DNA of 64,000 nucleotides from an uncultured Collinsella sp. (GTDB taxonomy: Bacteria > Actinomycetota > Coriobacteriia > Coriobacteriales > Coriobacteriaceae), in the NCBI GenBank assembly GCA_902470365.1, contig CABRFZ010000001.1:91399-155398 (forward strand), written 5' to 3'. Made by a program: the position numbers and the translations under genes. Under the pieces are notes generated by a model. The model was not told where the DNA came from, made no database searches, and was given only the letters and a program-made list of their open reading frames with translations. Position 1 is the first letter of the stretch. Every line of letters begins with the position of its first letter. Positions 24,938 to 32,236 of the stretch are shown here, piece after piece.

Positions 24938-25813
24938 GTGTCCGATCGTCCCAAGGCGTCAACTCCCAAGGCGCCTTCCGCCAAGAGCGGCGCGGCTGCG
25001 ACTTCGTGGTTGGCCGGCTTTATTACCCGCGCCGCCGCAGGTATCGTCTATGCTGTCGTATTTATTCTCTGCCTGGTTTTGGGTATCGTTCCCACCGCCA
25101 TCTTCGTTTCCGTCATGAGCGGCCTGTGCTGCTATGAGTTTTTCCGCATGACGAAGCTCGATGGCAAGGTGGCCAATGAGTGCCTGGGTATCGCTGCCGC
25201 CGTGCTCTTTCCGCTCTCGGCGTTGGGCGACTCGCTGCTGTTGAATGCCCTGCTTTTTGCTCTGATGCTTGCGGTGGGTATTTGGTATGTCTGGTCGGCG
25301 CGTACCCGCATATCCGATGTAGCTGTGACGCTCATGGGTCCCATCTACACCGGTTTTATGCTGTCGGCCATCGTGCTGCTGCGCGATGCCGTGCCCGGTT
25401 TTGCCGGCGCCCTGCTTTCGGTGGGTGTTTGCGCGTCTCTCTGGGTCTCCGATTCGTTCGCCTATATCGTGGGTAGCCGTATCGGCAAGCACAAGATGGT
25501 CCCCAAGATTTCTCCCAAAAAGAGCTGGGAGGGCTTTTTCGGCGGCATCTTGGGCTCGGTTCTCATCTGGCTTATTTTGTGGGCGACCCATTTCTATAAG
25601 CTGAGCTTGCCCTATGCGCTGCTGTGCGGCGTGGTCGTGTCCATCCTGGGCGTTATCGGCGACCTCATCGAGTCACGCATCAAGCGTGGCGTGGGCGTCA
25701 AGGATTCCGGCAATCTGATTCCGGGCCATGGCGGCATGCTCGACCGTAGCGACTCGCTTATCTTTGGCTGCATTACCGCGCAGCTGCTTTTGATGATCGG
25801 AGGCGTGCTGTAA
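24938..25813 (+). CDS. cdsA: phosphatidate cytidylyltransferase
   Basis: This membrane enzyme makes CDP-diacylglycerol for phospholipids. The 291 residues contain about seven hydrophobic segments after a short charged N terminus. The C-terminal signature spans ISPKKSWEGFFGG, GDLIESRIKRGVGVKDSG and PGHGGMLDRSDSL. GTG start two bases after uppS; the stop overlaps the dxr ATG. Confidence 0.95.
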   Translation: MSDRPKASTPKAPSAKSGAAATSWLAGFITRAAAGIVYAVVFILCLVLGIVPTAIFVSVMSGLCCYEFFRMTKLDGKVANECLGIAAAVLFPLSALGDSLLLNALLFALMLAVGIWYVWSARTRISDVAVTLMGPIYTGFMLSAIVLLRDAVPGFAGALLSVGVCASLWVSDSFAYIVGSRIGKHKMVPKISPKKSWEGFFGGILGSVLIWLILWATHFYKLSLPYALLCGVVVSILGVIGDLIESRIKRGVGVKDSGNLIPGHGGMLDRSDSLIFGCITAQLLLMIGGVL

Positions 25814-27000
25814 TGGCCTTTCAGACGACGTACAGCCCCGATGGCCGTCTGCGGGTTGCAATTTTGGGCTGTACGGGCTCTATTGGCACCCAGGCGCTCG
25901 ATGTTTGCCGTCAGCATGCCGACCGTCTGCAGGTGACGGCGCTTTCCGTTAATTCCAGTACCGCTGAGCTTGTTGCGTTTGCCCGTGAGTTTTCTGTTCC
26001 GGCCGTTGCCGTGGCCGACACCTCCCACGGCGCGGACGCTGTGCTGCAGGAGCTGCCCGAGGGTACCGAGCTCGGTGTTGGTGCGCAGGCAGTTTGTGAG
26101 CTCGCACGTCGCGATGACGTCGACTGTGTGCTCGTCGCTATTGTGGGCGCCGCCGGGCTCGAAGCGAGCCATGCTGCCCTGACCTCGAACAAGCGTCTTG
26201 CACTTGCCAATAAGGAGTCGCTCGTCGTTGGCGGCGACCTGCTGATGCCACTGGCGCAGCCGGGTCAGCTCATTCCGGTCGACTCCGAGCACTCCGCCAT
26301 CTATCAGTGCTATCTGGGTGAGAATCCACGCGAGGCCCACTGCATTTGGCTTACCTGTTCGGGCGGTCCGTTCTTTGGCCGTACGCGCGAGGATCTCGAC
26401 CACGTGACCCGCAAGGACGCCTTGGCGCATCCCACGTGGGCCATGGGGGCAAAGATCACCATCGACTCCGCCACCCTTATGAACAAGGGCTTGGAGCGTA
26501 TCGAGGCGATGCATCTGTTCGGTTGCGACCTCGACTTTATCAACGTGGTCGTGCAGCGTCAGTCCAAGATTCACTCTATGGTCGAGTTTGCCGACGGCTC
26601 CGTGATGGCGCATCTCGGTGCGTCCGACATGCGCATTCCCATCCAGTTTGCCTTTTCGTATCCCGAGCGCTGGGATACTCCGGCGCCGCGAATCGATTTT
26701 CGTGAGTTGGGGCAGCTTACCTTCGACGCTGCCGATATGGACACGTTCCGCTGCCTGGCGCTGGCCGAGCGTGCCGGCAAGACGGGCGGCACCATGCCGT
26801 GCGTGCTCAATGCCGCCAACGAGGTCGCCGTCGATGCCTTCCTGCACGATGGCTGCAGCTTTACCGATATCGATCGCATTGTGGAATCCTGCATGGATTC
26901 CCACGATATGCAGGCGGTCGATTCGTTTGAGCAGCTTCGCGACATCGATGCATGGGCGCGTGAAAAGGCTGCGCAGGTGCTCGCCGCAACCCGTTCCTAA
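25813..27000 (+). CDS. dxr: 1-deoxy-D-xylulose 5-phosphate reductoisomerase
   Basis: This is the second step of the MEP isoprenoid pathway. NADPH-binding GCTGSIGTQALDV lies at about 20-32. LALANKESLVVGG, DSEHSAIYQCYLG with metal-binding Asp and Glu, and the catalytic loop region TCSGGPFFG follow. The 395 residues are full length. It lies in the same operon as ispG, so two MEP genes flank the site-2 protease gene. Confidence 0.97.
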   Translation: MAFQTTYSPDGRLRVAILGCTGSIGTQALDVCRQHADRLQVTALSVNSSTAELVAFAREFSVPAVAVADTSHGADAVLQELPEGTELGVGAQAVCELARRDDVDCVLVAIVGAAGLEASHAALTSNKRLALANKESLVVGGDLLMPLAQPGQLIPVDSEHSAIYQCYLGENPREAHCIWLTCSGGPFFGRTREDLDHVTRKDALAHPTWAMGAKITIDSATLMNKGLERIEAMHLFGCDLDFINVVVQRQSKIHSMVEFADGSVMAHLGASDMRIPIQFAFSYPERWDTPAPRIDFRELGQLTFDAADMDTFRCLALAERAGKTGGTMPCVLNAANEVAVDAFLHDGCSFTDIDRIVESCMDSHDMQAVDSFEQLRDIDAWAREKAAQVLAATRS

Positions 27001-27025
27001 CCCATAAGGATTGCTTTTTCGTTTT

Positions 27026-28387
27026 ATGGATACTGTTCTGAGCGTTCTCTCATCGGTCTTTTGGGGCCTGCTGATGCTTTCCGTCCTCGTGTTTTTGCAC
27101 GAGGGCGGCCACTTTTTGGCGGCGCGTGCCTGCGGCGTCCGTGTGACCGAGTTCTTTTTGGGCCTGCCGTGCCGCTTTGACATCCATTACACGTCGCGTC
27201 GCATTGGTACCAAGTTTGGCGTGACGCCGCTGCTGCTGGGTGGTTATGCCGCTATCTGCGGTATGGACCCGACCGATGTCTCGTGTGCCGACCGTGTGCT
27301 TGCTGCGATCTATCGTCATGGTCGCGTTTCAGTTGCAGACCTTTCCGTCGAGCTGGAGCTGTCCGAGGAGGATGTTCTCGAGGCTTGCGCCTTGCTTTTG
27401 GGCTGGGGTTCCATTGCGCCTTGGTACGAGGAAGGGGAGAAGCCTTCACCCAGATACTATCCGGTTAGGTACCAGACGCTGCCGCGCGATACTGCAGGAT
27501 ATACCACCTTTGACGGCCGCAAGTTCGATCGAGAGCATGCGACTGCCGAGGGCGATGTGTGGGAGCTGCCGGTCGCCGCTTCCGAGTTTCTTGAGCAGGA
27601 GCGTTCGCATACCTATCTGGGCCAGGGTTTTCTCAAGCGTGCCTTTATGCTGCTCGCGGGCATTCTCGTCAATATCCTGACGGGCTTTTTGCTGCTTATG
27701 AGCATCTACTCTATCGCCGGCGTATCGGTGCCGGTCGATAGCAACGTGATCGGTCAGGTCGAAGAAGGCTCGATAGCCGCTAAGGCGGGCATCGAGGCTG
27801 GCGACACGATTCTTAGTGTCGATGGCGTGTCCTGCTCCAACTGGATGGATGTGTATGATGCCATCGGCAAGGCTGCCGGTCAGAACGATATCGCCATTGA
27901 GTATCAGCACGACGGCAAGAATCTTTCGACCTCGGTCGCGCTCAAGGAGGGCGAGCGTTTGGGCGTTTATGCCTCTACGCAGGTGGTCCATTTGGACCCC
28001 ATTACGTCGGCGCGCCTGTCGTTCTCCTATGTTCAGCAGACAGCTGAGGGCGTGATGCGCCTGCTGCAGCCGCAGCATACGATGGAGATACTCGATCAGT
28101 CCAGCTCGATTGTGGGCATCAGTGTCATGTCTTCTCAGGCGGCGGCAGCCGGCCCTGCGACGTTCTTGACGTTTGCCGCGCTCATCTCGTTTTCGCTGGG
28201 CTTTATGAACCTGCTGCCTATTCCGCCGCTCGACGGGGGAAAGCTGGTTATCGAGATCATCCAAAAGGTCGCCGGTCGCGAGTTGCCGCTGAAGGTGCAG
28301 ACGATCGTGAGCTATGTCGGCATCGCGCTCTTTGCGCTGCTGTTTGTCTATATGCTTCGTTCCGACGTCCTTCGATTTATTTTGTAG
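27026..28387 (+). CDS. rseP: RseP/RasP-family site-2 membrane protease with inserted domain
   Basis: This intramembrane metalloprotease cuts membrane-bound regulators or signal-peptide remnants. The zinc motif HEGGH is at residues 25-29 in the first membrane segment, a PDZ domain follows the second (VIGQVEEGSIAAKAGIEAGD), and the third zinc-ligand segment MNLLPIPPLDGGK is near the end. Between GGYAAICGM (72-80) and the second membrane segment lies a loop of about 120 residues. Part of it (DRVLAAIYRHGRVSVADLSV and on) resembles a winged helix-turn-helix. The Pro of the usual AGPxxN is replaced (AGILVN). The start is uncertain: ATG 27026 fits the family, while TTG 27011 is also in frame. Confidence 0.9.
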   Translation: MDTVLSVLSSVFWGLLMLSVLVFLHEGGHFLAARACGVRVTEFFLGLPCRFDIHYTSRRIGTKFGVTPLLLGGYAAICGMDPTDVSCADRVLAAIYRHGRVSVADLSVELELSEEDVLEACALLLGWGSIAPWYEEGEKPSPRYYPVRYQTLPRDTAGYTTFDGRKFDREHATAEGDVWELPVAASEFLEQERSHTYLGQGFLKRAFMLLAGILVNILTGFLLLMSIYSIAGVSVPVDSNVIGQVEEGSIAAKAGIEAGDTILSVDGVSCSNWMDVYDAIGKAAGQNDIAIEYQHDGKNLSTSVALKEGERLGVYASTQVVHLDPITSARLSFSYVQQTAEGVMRLLQPQHTMEILDQSSSIVGISVMSSQAAAAGPATFLTFAALISFSLGFMNLLPIPPLDGGKLVIEIIQKVAGRELPLKVQTIVSYVGIALFALLFVYMLRSDVLRFIL

Positions 28388-28400
28388 GGGAGTGTTTGGA

Positions 28401-29483
28401 TTGTCTTTGTCCCATCCTTTGCCGCGCGAGCTGACGCGCCCTGTGTTTGTGGGCGACGTGCAGATAGGCGGCGGCGCTCCGGTGGTGGTTCAGTCCATGA
28501 CCTGCACCGATACCGCCGACGCCCAGGCAACGCTTGCGCAAGTGCGTGCGCTTGCCCAGGCGGGTTGTGATGTTGTGCGCGTGAGCGTGCCCACCGAGGC
28601 TGCGCTCGAGGGCTTTCGCACGATTTGTGCCGAGTCACCGGTACCAATCGTTGCCGATATCCACTTTAACCACAAGCTGGCCATTGGCGCCGTGGAGGCC
28701 GGTGCCGCCAAGCTCCGCATCAATCCCGGAAACATCGGCGATTGGGCCAAGGTCGATGCCGTGATCGATGCCGCGGGCGCCGCTGGGTGTGCGATTCGCA
28801 TTGGCGTGAACGCGGGCTCGCTTGAGCAGGATATCGCCGAGCGCGATGGCCTCACGCAGCCCGAAAAGCTCGTTATGTCGAGCGAGCGTTTCGTCAAACA
28901 TTTTGAGGACCGCGGTTTTACCAATATCGTTCTTTCCGCCAAGGCTCATAGCGTGTCCACGACGCTCGACACCTATCGTGCGCTGTCGCGCGAAATTCCC
29001 CATGTTCCGCTTCATTTGGGCGTGACTGAGGCTGGAACTAAGCTCCAGGGCACCATTAAGAGCTCTGTGGGCCTGGGTATTCTGCTTTCTGAGGGCATTG
29101 GCGACACTATGCGCGTCTCGCTTACGGCCGATCCGGTCGAGGAGCCGCCGGTCGCCTGGGGAATTTTACAGTCGCTGGGCCTTCGCCGCAGTGGTCCCGA
29201 GATCGTCTCGTGCCCCACTTGCGCCCGCTGCCAGGTCAACCTGATTCCTATCGCCGAGGAGGTCACCGAGCGGCTTAAGAACTACTCCGCGCCGCTTACG
29301 ATCGCCGTGATGGGATGTGCGGTCAATGGTCCCGGCGAGGCCTCTGACGCCGACTTGGGCGTTGCCTGCGGACGAGGTCAGGGTCTGCTCTTTTCGCACG
29401 GCCAGATCATTGGTAAAGTAGCTGAGGACCAAATTGTCGACGCGCTTATGGCCGAGGTCGACAAGCTTATTGAGGAGAAATAA
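28401..29483 (+). CDS. ispG: (E)-4-hydroxy-3-methylbut-2-enyl-diphosphate synthase
   Basis: This is the iron-sulfur enzyme of the MEP pathway that converts MEcPP to HMBPP. The TIM barrel (VVVQSMTCTDTADAQATLAQ; IVADIHFNHKLAI; KLRINPGNIG) is followed by the 4Fe-4S ligands in SCPTCARC and VMGCAVNGPGEA. The 360 residues follow from a TTG at 28401 with AGGGGAG eight bases upstream; codons further upstream lie inside rseP and lack support. proS follows without a gap. Confidence 0.95.
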   Translation: MSLSHPLPRELTRPVFVGDVQIGGGAPVVVQSMTCTDTADAQATLAQVRALAQAGCDVVRVSVPTEAALEGFRTICAESPVPIVADIHFNHKLAIGAVEAGAAKLRINPGNIGDWAKVDAVIDAAGAAGCAIRIGVNAGSLEQDIAERDGLTQPEKLVMSSERFVKHFEDRGFTNIVLSAKAHSVSTTLDTYRALSREIPHVPLHLGVTEAGTKLQGTIKSSVGLGILLSEGIGDTMRVSLTADPVEEPPVAWGILQSLGLRRSGPEIVSCPTCARCQVNLIPIAEEVTERLKNYSAPLTIAVMGCAVNGPGEASDADLGVACGRGQGLLFSHGQIIGKVAEDQIVDALMAEVDKLIEEK

Positions 29484-31205
29484 ATGACCCGAGCAATGTA
29501 TATGTCTAAGCTGTATGCTCCGACGCTCAAAGAGGATCCGGCCGACGCCGAGCTTGCGAGCCATCGCCTGCTGCTCCGTGCCGGTATGATCCGCAAGGAG
29601 GCTGCCGGTCTCTATTCCTATCTGCCGCTCGCGTGGCGCTCGATTCGCAAGATTGAGAATATCGTGCGTGACGAGATGGACGCTGCCGGCGCCCAGGAGC
29701 TCATGATGCCCATCATGGTCGATGCCGAGCTGTGGCGCGAGTCCGGCCGTATCGATGCCTACGGCAAGGAGCTCGTGCGCTTTGATGACCGCCACGGCCG
29801 CGAGTTTGTGCTCGGCCCTACGCACGAGGAGACCGTGACCGCCCTGGTGCGCAATGAGCTGCGTTCCTACAAGCAGCTGCCGGTGAATCTCTATCACATC
29901 CAGGATAAGTTCCGCGACGAGTTCCGTCCCCGCTTTGGCCTGATGCGCGGTCGCGAGTTTATCATGAAGGACGCTTACAGCTTCTCCGCCACACAGGAGA
30001 GCCTGCAGGAGGAATATGACAAGATGAAGCAGGCCTACGCTAACATCTGCGAGCGCTGCTATATCAAGGCCCTTCCCGTTGTTGCCGACTCCGGTGAGAT
30101 CGGTGGCGATACCTCCGTTGAGTACATGGCTTTGGCCGACGCCGGCGAGGCTTCGCTGGTCTACTGCGACGATTGCGGCTTTGCTGCCGATGACGAGGCG
30201 GCAAGCACCAAGGTCGTCGTGACCGAGGGTCCTGGCGACGGTACGCTTACCAAGGTTGAGACTCCGGGCATGGGCACCATTGAGGCTGTTGCTAAGTTCT
30301 TTGGGTTCCCCGAGAACGGCACGCGCAAGTCGCTGGCACTCATCGACGCCGAGGGCAAGCCGGTCGTGGCCATTGTTCCGGGCGATCACGAGCTCAACGA
30401 TTGCAAGGCCGAGCATGTCTTTGGCAAGGGCTATCGCATGATGACCGACGAGGAGCTTCAAGCGAACGGTCTGCACAAGGGCTTTATCGGACCGGTCAAC
30501 CTGCCCGAGGGCATCCGTCTGGTGTGCGACGAGAGCCTGCGCGATTCCAAACAGTGGGCCTGCGGTGCCAACGAGGTCGATTATCACTTTACCGGTGCCT
30601 GCCCCGAGCGTGACTTCACCGTCGATGAGTGGGCCGATCTGGTCACCGTTGTCGCCGGTGACCCCTGCCCGCACTGCGGCAAGCCGCTCTCCGCTGCCCG
30701 CGGCATCGAGGTCTCTCAGGTCTTCCAGCTGGGCACCAAGTATTCCGAGGCCATGGGTGCCACCTTTATGGATGAGGACGGCAAGGAGAAACCGCTCATC
30801 ATGGGTTGCTACGGCGTTGGTGTGTCCCGCTCGCTTGCTGCCGTCGTGGAGCAGCACAACGACGAGCACGGCATCGTCTGGCCGGTCTCCGTTGCCCCGT
30901 ACGAGGTCGCGGTGATTCCGCTTGATCCCAAGAAGGAAGAGTGCGCTACCGTCTGCGAGCAGATTGTTGATGGCCTGTGTTCCGAGGGTATCGAGGTCGT
31001 CGTCGACGACCGCGATGAGCGTCCCGGCTTTAAGTTTGCCGATAACGACCTCATGGGCTTCCCGTATCAGGTGGTGCTCGGCAAGCGTGGTCTTAAGAAC
31101 GGCACCGTCGAGCTCAAGGACCGTGCCACGGGAGAGCGCGAGGACGTGGCGATCGACGAGATCGTCGCCAAGGTTGCCGAGCTTGTTAAGGTGGCCCGCC
31201 GTTAA
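29484..31205 (+). CDS. proS: prolyl-tRNA synthetase, bacterial type
   Basis: A class II synthetase of 573 residues with the editing insertion of the bacterial type. Motif 2 region FRDEFRPRFGLMRGREFIMKD (split across two motifs), the YbaK-like editing domain (about 230-390, including VAIVPGDHELN), then motif 3 GCYGVGVSRSLAAVVEQ, and the anticodon-binding domain (ending VAKVAELVKVARR). The ATG directly follows the ispG stop. It closes the long pyrH-proS operon and is followed by a strong terminator. Confidence 0.97.
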   Translation: MTRAMYMSKLYAPTLKEDPADAELASHRLLLRAGMIRKEAAGLYSYLPLAWRSIRKIENIVRDEMDAAGAQELMMPIMVDAELWRESGRIDAYGKELVRFDDRHGREFVLGPTHEETVTALVRNELRSYKQLPVNLYHIQDKFRDEFRPRFGLMRGREFIMKDAYSFSATQESLQEEYDKMKQAYANICERCYIKALPVVADSGEIGGDTSVEYMALADAGEASLVYCDDCGFAADDEAASTKVVVTEGPGDGTLTKVETPGMGTIEAVAKFFGFPENGTRKSLALIDAEGKPVVAIVPGDHELNDCKAEHVFGKGYRMMTDEELQANGLHKGFIGPVNLPEGIRLVCDESLRDSKQWACGANEVDYHFTGACPERDFTVDEWADLVTVVAGDPCPHCGKPLSAARGIEVSQVFQLGTKYSEAMGATFMDEDGKEKPLIMGCYGVGVSRSLAAVVEQHNDEHGIVWPVSVAPYEVAVIPLDPKKEECATVCEQIVDGLCSEGIEVVVDDRDERPGFKFADNDLMGFPYQVVLGKRGLKNGTVELKDRATGEREDVAIDEIVAKVAELVKVARR

Positions 31206-31235
31206 TCGGCGATTTCGCTTGTAGTTCGATATACG

Positions 31236-31284
31236 GGACGGCCCCGCATTTCTCCAGATCGGGGAGATGCGGGGCCGTCCTTTT
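31236..31284 (+). terminator. terminator after proS
   Basis: GGACGGCCCCGCAT pairs exactly with ATGCGGGGCCGTCC, extended by an imperfect inner part, followed by TTTTAT. Confidence 0.9.
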
Positions 31285-31308
31285 ATCTTGTCGACGTAAT
31301 CAATCGCT

Positions 31309-31351
31309 AAAAGGAAACCCCACAGCCCATGCGAGCTGCGGGGTTTCCTTT
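31309..31351 (-). terminator. terminator after the phosphotransferase gene
   Basis: Read on the minus strand, AAAGGAAACCCC pairs with GGGGTTTCCTTT around an inner CAGC/GCTG pairing, and the run ends in TTTT. It faces the proS terminator 25 bases away. Confidence 0.8.
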
Positions 31352-31383
31352 GTGCCTCCGATGCGAAATAAATCGCTCAGATA

Positions 31384-32148
31384 TTACTGATAATCGACGA
31401 CGTCGATCCAGTTCTTAAGGAACTCATCGTTCACGTTGCGCTTACGAGCGAGCTCGGAAGCGGCGACGATGCTCGTCCACTGACGCACGACCTGCATGGG
31501 CATGTCGGCGCGGTCGCAGTAGAGCTCCAGGTAGGCCTCGGCCTGATCCTTGCTGTTGAGGGCAAAGAGCAGGTAGGTGGTGGCAACGTCGGCAGCAGGG
31601 GAGCCCTGGGTGGCGTGAGCCCAGTCGCAGACGTACAGCTGGCCGTCGTCGCCAACGATGACGTTGGAGGGGTTGAAGTCGCCGTGGCAGACCTTGAACT
31701 CCTTGGTCATGCCGTCCAGACGCTCCTGAAGGTTGTAGCGCGTGGTGGCATTGAGCTGATCAAGGCTGTCGATCATGCGGGCGAACTTGTCGCGCTGACG
31801 GTTGAGCAGCGGAGAGGTGTAGCCGTGGATCTCGATCTGGAGGTCGACGAACATCTCGAGATACTCACCGAAGCGCTGGGGCTCGGCAGTCATCTTCTCG
31901 GCAAGGGTAGTACCCGGAACCTTCTCGGTCACGAGCGCCCAGCCGTTGGCGTTCTCGAGCTGGGAAACCTCGAGAGCCTTGGGGCTGCGGATGCCGCACT
32001 CATTGATGCGGGCAAGATTCAAAGCCTCGTTGAACACGTCGGAGACGGGCTTGGTCTCGTTAAAGACCTTGACGATCTTGTCGCCCAGGTCGTAAACGAC
32101 CTTGTTGCCGCGACGGACGAGCTCGGTCTTGGAATCGGGTAGCAGCAT
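31384..32148 (-). CDS. APH/choline-kinase-like phosphotransferase, substrate unknown
   Basis: A 254-residue protein of the aminoglycoside phosphotransferase fold. The Brenner motif HGDFNPSNVIV (catalytic Asp and Asn) and the metal-binding Asp in VCDWAHA are intact, and VTEKVPGTTLAEKM fits the hinge region. The N lobe is short and begins with SKTELVRRGNKVVYDLGDKI. The substrate cannot be told from sequence: sugars, choline and antibiotics are all used in this fold. It lies 88 bases downstream of adhE in the same orientation and may be read through from it; a strong hairpin sits in the gap. Confidence 0.8.
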   Translation of the reverse strand: MLLPDSKTELVRRGNKVVYDLGDKIVKVFNETKPVSDVFNEALNLARINECGIRSPKALEVSQLENANGWALVTEKVPGTTLAEKMTAEPQRFGEYLEMFVDLQIEIHGYTSPLLNRQRDKFARMIDSLDQLNATTRYNLQERLDGMTKEFKVCHGDFNPSNVIVGDDGQLYVCDWAHATQGSPAADVATTYLLFALNSKDQAEAYLELYCDRADMPMQVVRQWTSIVAASELARKRNVNDEFLKNWIDVVDYQ

Positions 32149-32180
32149 GGTTGCATCCTTTCAACGATGCGATAGAAGCG

Positions 32181-32219
32181 ACGGCGGGGGTGTGTGAAAC
32201 ACCCGTGCACCCCCGCCGT
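32181..32219 (-). terminator. strong hairpin between adhE and the phosphotransferase gene
   Basis: ACGGCGGGGGTG (32181-32192) pairs exactly with CACCCCCGCCGT (32208-32219). No T run follows on the minus strand, so this is more likely a transcript-stabilising or partially terminating structure than a full terminator. Confidence 0.55.
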
Positions 32220-32236
32220 TAAAAACCGTGCTAGAA

